DNA of 64,000 bases from Thermus thermophilus. GTDB taxonomy: Bacteria > Deinococcota > Deinococci > Deinococcales > Thermaceae. Where the stretch lies: positions 186,001 to 250,000 of the forward strand of contig NZ_AP025158.1 in NCBI RefSeq assembly GCF_019974155.1, given 5' to 3'. Made by a program: the position numbers and the translations under genes. A model generated the notes under the pieces. The model worked only from the letters and a program-made list of their open reading frames with translations. It did no database searches and was not told the DNA's origin. This document shows, piece by piece, positions 35,638-46,477 of the stretch. Each line of letters opens with the position of its first letter. Positions within the stretch are counted from its first letter, which is position 1.

Positions 35638-35955
35638 ATGCCCAAGATCCGCATCAAGCTCCGGGGTTTTGATCACAAGACCCTGGACGCCTCGGCCCAG
35701 AAGATCGTGGAGGCGGCCCGGCGTTCCGGGGCCCAGGTTTCCGGGCCCATCCCCCTACCCACCCGGGTGCGCCGCTTCACCGTGATCCGGGGGCCCTTCA
35801 AGCACAAGGACTCCCGGGAGCACTTTGAGCTGCGCACCCACAACCGGCTTGTGGACATCATCAACCCCAACCGGAAGACCATTGAGCAGCTCATGACCCT
35901 GGACCTGCCCACCGGGGTGGAGATTGAGATCAAGACCGTAGGAGGTGGCCGGTGA
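35638..35955 (+). CDS. rpsJ: Ribosomal protein S10
   Basis: 105 residues; a small-subunit head protein that also joins NusB in antitermination. '[18 protein letters not shown]' and '[18 protein letters not shown]' are standard. It lies only 8 bp after tuf, so the str and S10 operons are fused here, and it overlaps rplC by four bases. Confidence 0.97.
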
Positions 35956-36572
35956 AGGGCATCTTGGGCGTCAAGGTGGGCATGACCCGCATCTTCCGCG
36001 ACGACCGCGCCGTCCCCGTCACGGTCATCCTTGCGGGGCCGTGCCCCGTGGTGCAGCGCCGCACCCCGGAGAAGGACGGCTACACCGCGGTGCAGCTGGG
36101 CTTCCTTCCCCAAAACCCCAAGCGGGTGAACCGCCCCCTTAAGGGGCACTTCGCCAAGGCCGGGGTGGAGCCCGTGCGCATCCTGCGGGAGATCCGGGAC
36201 TTTAACCCCGAAGGGGACACGGTCACGGTGGAGATCTTCAAGCCCGGGGAGCGCGTGGACGTGACGGGCACCTCCAAGGGCCGGGGCTTCGCCGGCGTGA
36301 TGAAGCGCTGGAACTTCGCGGGCGGCCCCGACTCCCACGGCGCCCACAAGATCCACCGCCACCCCGGCTCCATTGGGAACCGCAAGACCCCCGGTCGCGT
36401 CTACAAGGGCAAGAAGATGGCGGGCCACTACGGGGCCGAGCGCGTGACGGTCATGAACCTCGAGGTGGTGGACGTCATCCCCGAGGAGAACCTGCTTTTG
36501 GTCAAGGGGGCCGTCCCCGGTCCCAACGGCGGCTTGGTCATCGTCCGCGAGACCAAGAAGGCGGCCAAGTGA
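35952..36572 (+). CDS. rplC: Ribosomal protein L3
   Basis: 206 residues, starting with GTG within the stop of rpsJ. '[14 protein letters not shown]' and '[14 protein letters not shown]' then '[19 protein letters not shown]' are the signature. Its central loop reaches the peptidyl-transferase centre. The end overlaps rplD by four bases. Confidence 0.97.
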
Positions 36573-37201
36573 AGGAGGTAGCGGTGTACCAGATTCCCGT
36601 CCTTTCCCCTAACGGCAGGCGCGAGCTTGCCGCCGACCTGCCCGCGGAGATCAACCCCCACCTCCTCTGGGAGGTGGTCCGGTGGCAGCTGGCCAAGCGC
36701 CGCCGGGGCACCGCCAGCACCAAGACCCGGGGCGAGGTGGCCTACTCTGGCCGGAAGATCTGGCCGCAGAAGCACACCGGCCGCGCCCGCCACGGCGACA
36801 TCGGCGCCCCCATCTTCGTGGGCGGCGGCGTGGCCTTCGGCCCCAAGCCCCGGGACTACAGCTACACCCTGCCCAAGAAGGTCCGGAAGAAGGGGCTCGC
36901 CATGGCCGTGGCCGACCGGGCCCGGGAAGGCAAGCTCCTCCTCGTGGAGGCGTTTGCCGGGGTCAACGGCAAGACCAAGGAGTTCCTGGCCTGGGCCAAG
37001 GAGGCGGGCCTGGACGGCTCCGAGAGCGTCCTCCTGGTGACCGGCAACGAGCTGGTCCGCCGGGCGGCCCGCAACCTGCCCTGGGTGGTGACCCTGGCCC
37101 CGGAGGGGCTCAACGTCTACGACATCGTCCGTACGGAGCGGCTGGTCATGGACCTGGACGCTTGGGAGGTCTTCCAGAACCGCATAGGGGGTGAGGCGTG
37201 A
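36569..37201 (+). CDS. rplD: Ribosomal protein L4
   Basis: 210 residues, starting with GTG in a four-base overlap with L3. The extended loop '[18 protein letters not shown]' lines the exit tunnel (the macrolide resistance region). In enteric bacteria L4 represses the S10 operon; no equivalent leader is seen here, since rpsJ is joined to tuf. Confidence 0.97.
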
Positions 37202-37488
37202 AGACCGCCTACGACGTGATCCTGGCCCCGGTGCTTTCGGAGAAGGCTTACGCGGGCTTCGCCGAGGGCAAGTACGCCTTCTGGGTGCACCCCAAGGCCA
37301 CCAAGACCGAGATCAAGAACGCCGTAGAGACGGCCTTCAAGGTCAAGGTGGTCAAGGTGAACACCCTCCACGTGCGGGGCAAGAAGAAGCGGCTTGGGCG
37401 CTACCTGGGCAAGCGCCCCGACAGGAAGAAGGCCATCGTTCAGGTGGCCCCCGGGCAGAAGATTGAGGCCCTGGAGGGCCTCATCTAG
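37198..37488 (+). CDS. rplW: Ribosomal protein L23
   Basis: 96 residues with a GTG start overlapping L4. It sits at the tunnel exit and docks trigger factor and SRP. '[20 protein letters not shown]' and '[20 protein letters not shown]' match the family. A 51 bp gap follows before rplB. Confidence 0.96.
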   Translation: MKTAYDVILAPVLSEKAYAGFAEGKYAFWVHPKATKTEIKNAVETAFKVKVVKVNTLHVRGKKKRLGRYLGKRPDRKKAIVQVAPGQKIEALEGLI

Positions 37489-37539
37489 ACCTCGCCGGGA
37501 AAGGGAGCCCGGCCCTGATCCGGCAAGGAGGAAGAGGAA

Positions 37540-38370
37540 ATGGCCGTTAAGAAGTTCAAACCTTACACCCCGAGCCGCCGTTTCATGACGGTGGCCGACT
37601 TCTCCGAGATCACCAAGACGGAGCCCGAGAAGTCCTTGGTCAAGCCCCTGAAGAAGACGGGGGGGCGGAACAACCAGGGGAGGATCACGGTCCGCTTCCG
37701 CGGCGGCGGCCACAAGCGCTTGTACCGCATCATTGACTTCAAGCGCTGGGACAAGGTGGGCATCCCCGCCAAGGTGGCGGCCATTGAGTACGACCCCAAC
37801 CGCTCGGCCCGCATCGCCCTGCTCCACTACGTGGACGGGGAGAAGCGGTACATCATCGCCCCGGACGGCCTGCAGGTGGGGCAGCAGGTGGTGGCGGGCC
37901 CCGATGCCCCCATCAGCGTGGGCAACGCCCTCCCCTTGCGCTTCATCCCCGTGGGCACCGTGGTCCACGCCGTGGAGCTTGAGCCCAAGAAGGGGGCCAA
38001 GCTGGCCCGCGCCGCCGGGACCAGCGCCCAGATCCAGGGCAGGGAAGGGGATTACGTGATCCTGCGCCTGCCTTCCGGGGAGCTTAGGAAGGTGCACGGG
38101 GAGTGCTACGCCACGGTGGGCGCCGTGGGCAACGCCGACCACAAGAACATCGTCCTGGGCAAGGCGGGCCGCAGCCGCTGGCTCGGCCGCAGGCCCCACG
38201 TCCGCGGCGCCGCCATGAACCCGGTGGACCACCCCCACGGCGGCGGCGAGGGCCGGGCGCCCCGGGGACGGCCCCCGGCCTCGCCTTGGGGCTGGCAGAC
38301 CAAGGGGCTCAAGACCAGGAAGCGGCGTAAGCCTTCCAGCCGCTTCATCATTGCCCGTCGCAAGAAGTGA
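37540..38370 (+). CDS. rplB: Ribosomal protein L2
   Basis: 276 residues; needed for subunit joining and peptidyl transfer. '[19 protein letters not shown]' at the N-terminus and '[17 protein letters not shown]' near the C-terminus hold the highly conserved histidine close to the active site. GGAGGAAGAGG precedes the ATG. Confidence 0.97.
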   Translation: MAVKKFKPYTPSRRFMTVADFSEITKTEPEKSLVKPLKKTGGRNNQGRITVRFRGGGHKRLYRIIDFKRWDKVGIPAKVAAIEYDPNRSARIALLHYVDGEKRYIIAPDGLQVGQQVVAGPDAPISVGNALPLRFIPVGTVVHAVELEPKKGAKLARAAGTSAQIQGREGDYVILRLPSGELRKVHGECYATVGAVGNADHKNIVLGKAGRSRWLGRRPHVRGAAMNPVDHPHGGGEGRAPRGRPPASPWGWQTKGLKTRKRRKPSSRFIIARRKK

Positions 38371-38375
38371 GGTGA

Positions 38376-38660
<285 letters not shown>

Positions 38661-38662
38661 CC

Positions 38663-39004
38663 ATGGAAGCGAAAGCGATCGCCCGATACGTGCGCATCTC
38701 CCCGCGGAAGGTCCGCCTGGTGGTGGACCTGATCCGGGGAAAGAGCCTCGAGGAGGCCCGCAACATCCTGCGCTACACCAACAAGCGGGGGGCTTACTTC
38801 GTGGCCAAGGTGCTGGAGTCCGCCGCCGCCAACGCGGTCAACAACCACGACATGCTGGAGGACCGGCTTTACGTGAAGGCGGCCTATGTGGACGAGGGCC
38901 CCGCCCTGAAGCGGGTGCTTCCCAGGGCCCGGGGCCGGGCGGACATCATCAAGAAGAAGACCAGCCACATCACCGTGATCCTGGGGGAGAAGCATGGGAA
39001 ATAA
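38663..39004 (+). CDS. rplV: Ribosomal protein L22
   Basis: 113 residues; its long beta hairpin ('[20 protein letters not shown]') lines the exit tunnel at the macrolide site. '[20 protein letters not shown]' opens the globular part. It overlaps rpsC by 11 bp. Confidence 0.97.
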
Positions 39005-39713
39005 GATCCACCCCATCGGTTTCCGGCTCGGCATCACCCGGGACTGGGAGTCCCGCTGGTACGCCGGCAAGAAGCAGTACCGCCACCTGCTCCTCGAGGA
39101 CCAGAGGATCCGGGGCCTTTTGGAGAAGGAGCTTTACTCGGCGGGCCTCGCCCGGGTGGACATTGAGCGGGCCGCCGACAACGTGGCCGTGACCGTCCAC
39201 GTGGCCAAGCCCGGGGTGGTCATCGGCCGGGGTGGCGAGCGGATCCGGGTGCTCCGGGAGGAGCTGGCCAAGCTCACCGGCAAGAACGTGGCCCTGAACG
39301 TCCAGGAGGTGCAGAACCCCAACCTTTCCGCCCCCCTCGTGGCCCAGCGGGTGGCGGAGCAGATTGAGCGCCGCTTCGCCGTGCGCCGGGCCATCAAGCA
39401 GGCGGTCCAGCGGGTCATGGAGTCCGGGGCCAAGGGGGCCAAGGTGATCGTTTCCGGCCGCATTGGCGGGGCCGAGCAGGCGCGCACCGAGTGGGCCGCC
39501 CAGGGACGGGTGCCCCTCCACACCCTGCGTGCTAACATAGACTACGGCTTTGCCTTGGCCCGGACCACCTACGGCGTCCTCGGGGTCAAGGCCTACATCT
39601 TCCTAGGCGAGGTGATCGGCGGCCAGAAGTCCAAGGCCCGGCCCGAGCTGCCGAAGGCCGAGGAGAGGCCCCGCCGCCGTCGCCCTGCCGTGCGCGTGAA
39701 GAAGGAGGAGTGA
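38994..39713 (+). CDS. rpsC: Ribosomal protein S3
   Basis: 239 residues with a KH domain ('[17 protein letters not shown]') and the C-terminal domain that guards the mRNA entry channel. The tail ends in a basic '[15 protein letters not shown]'. The ATG is within rplV. Confidence 0.97.
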
Positions 39714-39716
39714 GCC

Positions 39717-40142
39717 ATGCTGATGCCCAGGCGCATGAAGTACCGCAAGCAGCAGCGGGGGCGGCTTAAGGGCGCCACCAAGGGCGGGGACTACGTGGCC
39801 TTCGGCGACTTCGGCCTCGTGGCCCTCGAGCCCGCCTGGATCACGGCTCAGCAGATTGAAGCCGCCCGTGTGGCCATGGTGCGCCACTTCCGCCGCGGCG
39901 GGAAGATCTTCATCCGCATCTTCCCCGACAAGCCCTACACGAAGAAGCCCCTGGAGGTGCGGATGGGTAAGGGGAAGGGCAACGTGGAGGGGTACGTGGC
40001 CGTGGTGAAGCCCGGCCGGGTCATGTTTGAGGTCGCCGGGGTCACGGAGGAGCAGGCCCTGGAGGCCCTGCGCATCGCGGGCCACAAGCTCCCCATCAAG
40101 ACCAAGATCGTGAGGAGGGACGCCTACGATGAAGCTCAGTGA
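39717..40142 (+). CDS. rplP: Ribosomal protein L16
   Basis: 141 residues; positions the A-site tRNA in the large subunit. '[20 protein letters not shown]' and '[20 protein letters not shown]' are the family landmarks. It overlaps rpmC by 14 bp. Confidence 0.97.
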   Translation: MLMPRRMKYRKQQRGRLKGATKGGDYVAFGDFGLVALEPAWITAQQIEAARVAMVRHFRRGGKIFIRIFPDKPYTKKPLEVRMGKGKGNVEGYVAVVKPGRVMFEVAGVTEEQALEALRIAGHKLPIKTKIVRRDAYDEAQ

Positions 40143-40347
40143 GGTGAGGAAGCAGCTGGAGGAGGCCCGGAAGCTCTCCCCTGTGGAGCTGGAGAAGCTC
40201 GTGCGGGAGAAGAAGCGGGAGCTCATGGAGCTCCGCTTCCAGGCCTCCATCGGCCAGCTTTCCCAAAACCACAAGATCCGGGACCTCAAGCGCCAGATCG
40301 CCAGGCTCCTTACGGTCTTGAACGAGAAGAGGAGGCAGAATGCCTAA
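40129..40347 (+). CDS. rpmC: Ribosomal protein L29
   Basis: 72 residues, two long helices near the tunnel exit. '[20 protein letters not shown]' is the conserved core. It overlaps both L16 and S17. Confidence 0.95.
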
Positions 40348-40657
40348 GAAGGTCCTGACCGGGGTGGTGGTGAGCGACAAGATGCAGAAGACCGTTACGG
40401 TCTTGGTGGAGCGCCAGTTCCCCCACCCCCTCTACGGCAAGGTGATCAAGCGCTCCAAGAAGTACCTGGCCCACGACCCCGAGGAGAAGTACAAGCTGGG
40501 GGACGTGGTGGAGATCATTGAGTCCCGGCCCATCTCCAGGCGCAAGCGCTTCCGGGTGCTCCGCCTGGTGGAGTCGGGCCGGATGGACCTGGTGGAAAAG
40601 TACCTCATCCGCCGCCAGAACTACCAGAGCCTTTCCAAGCGGGGAGGTAAGGCATGA
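40340..40657 (+). CDS. rpsQ: Ribosomal protein S17
   Basis: 105 residues, longer than the enterobacterial protein by a C-terminal helix, as in Thermus. '[18 protein letters not shown]' opens the OB fold and '[20 protein letters not shown]' closes it. It overlaps rplN by four bases. Confidence 0.96.
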
Positions 40658-41022
40658 TCCAGCCGCAGACCTACCTTGAGGTGGCCGACAACACCGGGGC
40701 CCGGAAGATCATGTGCATCCGGGTGCTCAAGGGCTCCAACGCCAAGTACGCCACCGTGGGGGACGTGATCGTGGCCAGCGTCAAGGAGGCCATCCCCCGG
40801 GGGGCGGTCAAGGAAGGGGACGTGGTCAAGGCCGTGGTGGTGCGCACCAAAAAGGAGATCAAGCGCCCCGACGGCTCCGCCATCCGCTTTGACGACAACG
40901 CCGCCGTGATCATCAACAACCAGCTGGAGCCCCGCGGCACCCGCGTCTTCGGCCCCGTGGCCCGGGAGCTTCGCGAGAAGGGCTTCATGAAGATCGTCTC
41001 CCTGGCGCCGGAGGTGCTCTAA
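40654..41022 (+). CDS. rplN: Ribosomal protein L14
   Basis: 122 residues; forms intersubunit bridges and is where RsfS binds. '[20 protein letters not shown]' and '[20 protein letters not shown]' are standard. Its last base is shared with the rplX start. Confidence 0.97.
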
Positions 41023-41354
41023 TGCGGGTGAAGATGCACGTGAAGAAGGGGGACACGGTTCTCGTGGCCTCCGGCAAGTACAAGGGCCGGGTGGGCAAGG
41101 TGAAGGAGGTCTTGCCCAAGAAGTACGCCGTCATCGTGGAGGGGGTCAACATCGTGAAGAAGGCGGTGCGGGTGAGCCCCCAGTACCCCCAGGGCGGCTT
41201 CATTGAGAAGGAGGCCCCCCTGCACGCCTCCAAGGTCCGCCCCATCTGCCCCGCCTGCGGCAAGCCCACCCGGGTGCGGAAGAAGTTCCTGGAGAACGGC
41301 AAGAAGATCCGGGTCTGCGCCAAGTGCGGCGGGGCCCTGGACAGGGAGGAGTGA
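41022..41354 (+). CDS. rplX: Ribosomal protein L24
   Basis: 110 residues with a KOW motif ('[20 protein letters not shown]') and, at the end, a zinc-ribbon pair CPAC (about 77-80) and CAKC (about 99-102). It starts large-subunit assembly. Confidence 0.97.
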   Translation: MRVKMHVKKGDTVLVASGKYKGRVGKVKEVLPKKYAVIVEGVNIVKKAVRVSPQYPQGGFIEKEAPLHASKVRPICPACGKPTRVRKKFLENGKKIRVCAKCGGALDREE

Positions 41355-41357
41355 GGT

Positions 41358-41906
41358 ATGCCCTTGGACGTGGCCCTTAAGCGCAAGTACTACGAGGAGG
41401 TCCGCCCCGAGCTCATCCGCCGCTTTGGCTACCAGAACGTCTGGGAGGTGCCCAGGCTGGAAAAGGTGGTCATCAACCAGGGGCTGGGCGAGGCCAAGGA
41501 GGATGCCCGCATCCTGGAGAAGGCGGCCCAGGAGCTCGCCCTCATCACGGGGCAGAAGCCCGCGGTCACCCGGGCCAAGAAGTCCATCTCCAACTTCAAG
41601 CTCCGCAAGGGGATGCCCATCGGTCTCCGGGTCACCCTGCGGCGCGACCGGATGTGGATCTTCCTGGAGAAGCTCCTCAACGTGGCCCTCCCCCGCATCC
41701 GCGACTTCCGGGGGCTCAACCCCAACAGCTTTGACGGCCGGGGCAACTACAACCTGGGCCTGAGGGAGCAGCTCATCTTCCCGGAGATCACCTACGACAT
41801 GGTGGACGCCCTGCGGGGCATGGACATCGCGGTGGTGACCACCGCCGAGACCGACGAGGAGGCCCGGGCCCTTTTGGAGCTTTTGGGCTTCCCCTTCCGC
41901 AAGTGA
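41358..41906 (+). CDS. rplE: Ribosomal protein L5
   Basis: 182 residues; binds 5S rRNA and contacts the P-site tRNA. '[19 protein letters not shown]' and '[20 protein letters not shown]' are typical. It lies 3 bp after rplX. Confidence 0.97.
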
Positions 41907-41913
41907 GGTTGCG

Positions 41914-42099
41914 ATGGCGAGAAAGGCGCTGATTGAGAAGGCCAAGCGGACCCCTAAGTTCAAGGTGCGGGCTTACACCCGCTGCGTGCGGTGCGGCCGC
42001 GCCCGGAGCGTGTACCGCTTCTTCGGGCTCTGCCGGATCTGCCTGCGGGAGCTTGCCCACAAGGGGCAGCTTCCCGGGGTGCGGAAGGCCAGCTGGTAG
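41914..42099 (+). CDS. rpsN: Ribosomal protein S14, zinc-binding type
   Basis: 61 residues, the short zinc form. The zinc ligands are the two CxxC pairs in '[17 protein letters not shown]' and 'CRIC', as in thermophiles and many Gram-positives. The start is the ATG after GAGGTTGCG. Confidence 0.97.
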
Positions 42100-42168
42100 G
42101 CCGTGGTCCGGTCGGGGGGGTTCTCCCGAGACCGCATGGGCCAGGAGTAGCGAAAAAGGAGAGCGGAA
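42100..42168 (+). promoter_or_regulatory. Hairpin-bearing gap before rpsH
   Basis: One of the longest gaps in the cluster (69 bp). CGGTCGGGG and CCCGAGACCG can pair around GGTTCT, with a 2-nt bulge. It may be a processing or S8-control site; no S8 binding-site match was established. Confidence 0.3.
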
Positions 42169-42585
42169 ATGCTGACGGATCCCATCGCCGACATGCTGAC
42201 CCGGATCAGGAACGCCACCCGGGTCTACAAGGAGAGCACGGACGTGCCCGCCTCCCGCTTCAAGGAGGAGATCCTGAAGATCCTCGCGCGGGAGGGGTTC
42301 ATCAAAGGGTACGAGCGGGTGGACGTGGACGGCAAGCCCTACCTGCGGGTCTACCTGAAGTACGGTCCCCGGCGCCAGGGGCCCGACCCCAGGCCGGAGC
42401 AGGTGATCCACCACATCCGGCGGATCAGCAAGCCGGGGCGGCGGGTGTACGTGGGGGTCAAGGAGATCCCCCGGGTGCGCCGGGGCCTGGGGATCGCCAT
42501 CCTCTCCACCTCCAAGGGGGTTCTCACCGACCGTGAGGCCCGGAAGCTGGGCGTGGGCGGCGAGCTCATCTGCGAGGTGTGGTGA
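42169..42585 (+). CDS. rpsH: Ribosomal protein S8
   Basis: 138 residues; organises the central domain of 16S rRNA. '[20 protein letters not shown]' and '[20 protein letters not shown]' are the standard ends. AAAAAGGAGAG precedes the ATG. In E. coli it represses the spc operon. Confidence 0.97.
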   Translation: MLTDPIADMLTRIRNATRVYKESTDVPASRFKEEILKILAREGFIKGYERVDVDGKPYLRVYLKYGPRRQGPDPRPEQVIHHIRRISKPGRRVYVGVKEIPRVRRGLGIAILSTSKGVLTDREARKLGVGGELICEVW

Positions 42586-43127
42586 TGTCTAGGATCGGAA
42601 GGCTACCCATTCCCCTACCCAAGGGCGTGAGCGTGGAGGTGGCCCCCGGACGGGTCAAGGTCAAGGGCCCCAAGGGGGAGCTGGAGGTGCCGGTAAGCCC
42701 CGAGATGCGGGTGGTGGTGGAGGAGGGCGTGGTCCGGGTGGAGCGGCCCTCCGACGAGCGCCGCCACAAGAGCCTCCACGGCCTGACCCGGACCCTGATC
42801 GCCAACGCGGTCAAGGGGGTTTCCGAGGGGTACAGCAAGGAGCTCCTCATCAAGGGCATCGGCTACCGGGCCCGGCTCGTGGGGCGGGCCCTCGAGCTCA
42901 CCGTGGGCTTCAGCCACCCCGTGGTGGTGGAGCCCCCGGAGGGCATCACCTTTGAGGTGCCCGAGCCTACCCGGGTCCGGGTCTCGGGGATTGACAAGCA
43001 GAAGGTGGGGCAGGTGGCCGCCAACATCCGGGCCATCAAGAAGCCCAGCGCCTACCACGAGAAGGGGATCTACTACGCGGGCGAGCCGGTCCGCCTCAAG
43101 CCGGGTAAGGCCGGGGCCAAGAAGTAG
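42585..43127 (+). CDS. rplF: Ribosomal protein L6
   Basis: 180 residues from the ATG that overlaps the S8 stop (TGATG). Two similar domains; '[18 protein letters not shown]' begins the first and '[15 protein letters not shown]' is in the second. It lies near the GTPase centre. Confidence 0.97.
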   Translation: MSRIGRLPIPLPKGVSVEVAPGRVKVKGPKGELEVPVSPEMRVVVEEGVVRVERPSDERRHKSLHGLTRTLIANAVKGVSEGYSKELLIKGIGYRARLVGRALELTVGFSHPVVVEPPEGITFEVPEPTRVRVSGIDKQKVGQVAANIRAIKKPSAYHEKGIYYAGEPVRLKPGKAGAKK

Positions 43128-43138
43128 CGGGGGGAGAG

Positions 43139-43477
43139 ATGGCACGTTTGACCGCTTACGAGCGCCGTAAGTTCCGCGTGCGCAACCGCATTAAGCGCAC
43201 CGGGAGGCTCCGCCTCTCCGTCTTCCGGAGCCTGAAGCACATCTACGCCCAGATCATTGACGACGAGAAGGGGGTTACCCTGGTGTCCGCCTCCAGCCTG
43301 GCCCTGAAGCTCAAGGGCAACAAGACGGAGGTGGCCCGCCAGGTGGGCCGGGCCTTGGCGGAGAAGGCCCTGGCGCTTGGGATCAAGCAGGTGGCCTTTG
43401 ACCGGGGGCCCTACAAGTACCACGGCCGGGTGAAGGCCCTGGCGGAAGGGGCCCGGGAAGGTGGCCTCGAGTTCTAA
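43139..43477 (+). CDS. rplR: Ribosomal protein L18
   Basis: 112 residues; binds 5S rRNA with L5. '[20 protein letters not shown]' and '[20 protein letters not shown]' match. GGGGAGAG precedes the ATG. Confidence 0.97.
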
Positions 43478-43489
43478 GGGAGGAGACCC

Positions 43490-43978
43490 ATGCCGGAGAC
43501 CGACTTTGAAGAGAAGATGATCCTGGTCCGGCGCACCGCCCGGATGCAGGCGGGCGGGCGCCGCTTCCGCTTCGGCGCTTTGGTGGTGGTGGGCGACCGT
43601 CAGGGCCGGGTGGGCCTGGGCTTCGGCAAGGCCCCCGAGGTGCCCCTGGCGGTGCAGAAGGCGGGGTACTACGCCCGCCGCAACATGGTGGAGGTGCCCC
43701 TCCAGAACGGCACCATCCCCCACGAGATTGAGGTGGAGTTCGGGGCCTCCAAGATCGTGCTGAAGCCGGCGGCCCCGGGCACGGGGGTGATCGCGGGCGC
43801 GGTGCCCCGGGCCATCCTGGAGCTCGCCGGGGTGACCGACATCCTCACCAAGGAGCTCGGGAGCCGCAATCCCATCAACATCGCCTACGCCACCATGGAG
43901 GCCCTGCGGCAGCTCAGGACCAAGGCCGACGTGGAGCGGCTCAGGAAGGGGGAGGCCCATGCCCAGGCTCAAGGTTAA
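43490..43978 (+). CDS. rpsE: Ribosomal protein S5
   Basis: 162 residues; accuracy of decoding and mRNA unwinding. '[20 protein letters not shown]' is the double-stranded RNA-binding fold and '[20 protein letters not shown]' the conserved second half. It overlaps rpmD by 20 bp. Confidence 0.97.
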   Translation: MPETDFEEKMILVRRTARMQAGGRRFRFGALVVVGDRQGRVGLGFGKAPEVPLAVQKAGYYARRNMVEVPLQNGTIPHEIEVEFGASKIVLKPAAPGTGVIAGAVPRAILELAGVTDILTKELGSRNPINIAYATMEALRQLRTKADVERLRKGEAHAQAQG

Positions 43979-44141
43979 GCTGGTGAAGAGCCCCATCGGC
44001 TACCCCAAGGACCAGAAGGCGGCCCTCAAGGCCCTGGGGCTTAGGCGGCTCCAGCAGGAGCGGGTCCTCGAGGACACCCCCGCCGTCCGGGGGAACGTGG
44101 AGAAGGTGGTGCACCTCGTGCGCGTGGAGGTGGTGGAATGA
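43959..44141 (+). CDS. rpmD: Ribosomal protein L30
   Basis: 60 residues. '[20 protein letters not shown]' and the C-terminal '[18 protein letters not shown]' are standard. It overlaps S5 by 20 bp and L15 by four. Confidence 0.96.
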   Translation: MPRLKVKLVKSPIGYPKDQKAALKALGLRRLQQERVLEDTPAVRGNVEKVVHLVRVEVVE

Positions 44142-44590
44142 AGCTTTCCGATCTCAGGCCCAACCCGGGGGCCAACAAGCGGCGCAAGCGGGTGGGCCGG
44201 GGCCCGGGCTCCGGCCACGGCAAGACGGCGACCCGCGGGCACAAGGGGCAGAAGTCCCGTTCCGGTGGGGTCAAGGACCCGCGCCGCTTTGAGGGCGGCC
44301 GGTCCACGACCCTGATGCGCCTGCCCAAGCGGGGCATGCAAGGGCAGGTGCCCGGGGAGATCAAGCGCCCTCGGTACCAGGGGGTGAACCTTAGGGACCT
44401 CGCCCGCTTTGAGGGCGAGGTCACCCCGGAGCTTCTGGTCCGTGCGGGCATCCTGAAGAAGGGGTACCGCCTCAAGATCCTGGGGGAGGGCGAGGCCAAG
44501 CCCCTCAAGGTGGTGGCCCACGCCTTCTCCAAAAGCGCCCTGGAGAAGCTGAAGGCCGCGGGCGGGGAGCCGGTCCTCCTGGAGGCCTGA
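44138..44590 (+). CDS. rplO: Ribosomal protein L15
   Basis: 150 residues. The glycine- and basic-rich N-terminal arm ('[20 protein letters not shown]') threads through 23S rRNA. It is followed by secY after one base, as in most bacteria. Confidence 0.97.
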   Translation: MKLSDLRPNPGANKRRKRVGRGPGSGHGKTATRGHKGQKSRSGGVKDPRRFEGGRSTTLMRLPKRGMQGQVPGEIKRPRYQGVNLRDLARFEGEVTPELLVRAGILKKGYRLKILGEGEAKPLKVVAHAFSKSALEKLKAAGGEPVLLEA

Positions 44591-44591
44591 G

Positions 44592-45908
44592 ATGCTCAAG
44601 GCCTTCTGGAGCGCCCTGCAGATCCCCGAGCTCCGCCAGCGGGTGCTCTTCACCCTCCTCGTCCTCGCCGCCTACCGCCTCGGGGCCTTCATCCCCACCC
44701 CGGGGGTGGACCTGGACAAGATCCAGGAGTTCCTGCGCACGGCCCAAGGCGGGGTCTTCGGCATCATCAACCTCTTCTCCGGGGGCAACTTTGAGCGTTT
44801 CTCCATCTTCGCCCTGGGCATCATGCCCTACATCACCGCGGCCATCATCATGCAGATCCTGGTCACGGTGGTGCCGGCCCTGGAGAAGCTCTCCAAGGAG
44901 GGGGAGGAGGGGCGGCGCATCCTCAACCAGTACACCCGCATCGGGGGCATCGCCCTGGGCGCCTTCCAGGGGTTCTTCCTGGCCACGGCCTTTTTGGGGG
45001 CCGAAGGGGGCCGCTTCCTCCTCCCGGGCTGGTCCCCCGGCCCCTTCTTCTGGTTCGTGGTGGTGGTGACCCAGGTGGCGGGCATCGCCCTCCTCCTGTG
45101 GATGGCGGAGCGCATCACCGAGTACGGCATCGGCAACGGCACGAGCCTCATCATCTTCGCCGGGATCGTGGTGGAATGGCTTCCCCAGATCCTACGCACC
45201 ATCGGCCTCATCCGCACCGGGGAGGTCAACCTGGTGGCCTTCCTCTTCTTCCTGGCCTTCATCGTCCTGGCCTTCGCCGGCATGGCCGCCGTCCAGCAGG
45301 CCGAGCGCAGGATCCCCGTCCAGTACGCCCGCAAAGTGGTGGGGCGCAGGGTCTACGGGGGCCAGGCCACCTACATCCCCATCAAGCTCAACGCCGCCGG
45401 GGTGATCCCCATCATCTTCGCCGCGGCCATCCTGCAGATCCCCATCTTCCTGGCCGCCCCCTTCCAGGACAACCCCGTGCTGCAGAGCATCGCCAACTTT
45501 TTCAACCCCACCCGGCCTTCGGGACTCTTCCTAGAGGTCCTCCTCGTCATCTTCTTCACCTACGTCTACACCGCCGTCCAGTTTGACCCCAAGCGCATCG
45601 CCGAGTCCCTGCGGGAGTACGGGGGGTTCATCCCGGGGATCCGCCCGGGCGAGCCCACGGTGAAGTTCCTGGAGCACATCGTTTCCCGTCTCACCCTCTG
45701 GGGGGCCCTCTTCCTCGGGCTCGTGACCCTCCTTCCCCAGATCATCCAGAACCTCACCGGCATCCAAAGCATCGCCTTCTCGGGCATCGGCCTCCTCATC
45801 GTGGTGGGCGTGGCCTTGGACACCCTGAGGCAGGTGGAGAGCCAGCTTATGCTCAGGAGCTACGAGGGCTTCCTCTCCCGCGGGCGCCTGCGGGGGCGGA
45901 ACCGGTAG
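44592..45908 (+). CDS. secY: Protein translocase channel subunit SecY
   Basis: The 438-residue pore of the Sec translocon with ten membrane helices, the length of the crystallised Thermus protein. 'GVFGIINLFSGGNFERFSIF' is the plug region and 'MPYITAAIIMQ' helix 2. The cytoplasmic loops with 'RRIPVQYARKVVGRRVYGG' and 'GGFIPGIRPGEPT' dock SecA and ribosomes. Confidence 0.97.
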   Translation: MLKAFWSALQIPELRQRVLFTLLVLAAYRLGAFIPTPGVDLDKIQEFLRTAQGGVFGIINLFSGGNFERFSIFALGIMPYITAAIIMQILVTVVPALEKLSKEGEEGRRILNQYTRIGGIALGAFQGFFLATAFLGAEGGRFLLPGWSPGPFFWFVVVVTQVAGIALLLWMAERITEYGIGNGTSLIIFAGIVVEWLPQILRTIGLIRTGEVNLVAFLFFLAFIVLAFAGMAAVQQAERRIPVQYARKVVGRRVYGGQATYIPIKLNAAGVIPIIFAAAILQIPIFLAAPFQDNPVLQSIANFFNPTRPSGLFLEVLLVIFFTYVYTAVQFDPKRIAESLREYGGFIPGIRPGEPTVKFLEHIVSRLTLWGALFLGLVTLLPQIIQNLTGIQSIAFSGIGLLIVVGVALDTLRQVESQLMLRSYEGFLSRGRLRGRNR

Positions 45909-45916
45909 GGTAGGAG

Positions 45917-46477
45917 GTGAACGTGGGACAGGCGGTGATCTTCCTGGGGCCTCCGGGGGCGGGTAAGGGCACCCAGGCCTCGAGGCTTGCCGAGGAGCTT
46001 GGCTTCAAGAAGCTCTCCACGGGGGACATCCTCCGGGACCACGTGGCCCGGGGGACCCCTTTGGGCGAGCGGGTGAGGCCCATCATGGAGCGGGGGGACC
46101 TGGTCCCCGACGACCTCATCCTGGAGCTTATCCGGGAGGAGTTGGCCGAGCGGGTGATCTTTGACGGCTTTCCCCGCACCCTGGCCCAGGCCGAGGCCTT
46201 GGACCGCCTCCTCGCGGAGACGGGCACAAGGCTTCTCGGGGTGGTCCTGGTGGAGGTTCCTGAGGAGGAGCTCGTCCGGCGCATCCTCAGGCGGGCCGAG
46301 CTCGAGGGCCGCTCCGACGACAACGAGGAGACCGTGAGGCGCCGCCTCGAGGTCTACCGGGAGAAAACCGAGCCCCTGGTGGGCTACTATGCGGCCAGGG
46401 GGGTGCTGAAGCGGGTGGACGGGCTCGGCACCCCGGACGAGGTGTACGAGCGGATCCGGGCGGCGTTAGGGATCTGA
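45917..46477 (+). CDS. adk: Adenylate kinase
   Basis: Balances ATP, ADP and AMP. 186 residues; the P-loop is 'GPPGAGKGTQ', the AMP-site segment 'STGDILRDHV', and 'FDGFPRTLAQAEAL' follows. The lid between 'RRILRRAELEGR' and 'VRRRLEVY' is the short form without zinc. The GTG at 45917 matches the annotated Thermus start as I recall it; a GTG at 45923 is better spaced from AGGAGG. Confidence 0.96.
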   Translation: MNVGQAVIFLGPPGAGKGTQASRLAEELGFKKLSTGDILRDHVARGTPLGERVRPIMERGDLVPDDLILELIREELAERVIFDGFPRTLAQAEALDRLLAETGTRLLGVVLVEVPEEELVRRILRRAELEGRSDDNEETVRRRLEVYREKTEPLVGYYAARGVLKRVDGLGTPDEVYERIRAALGI

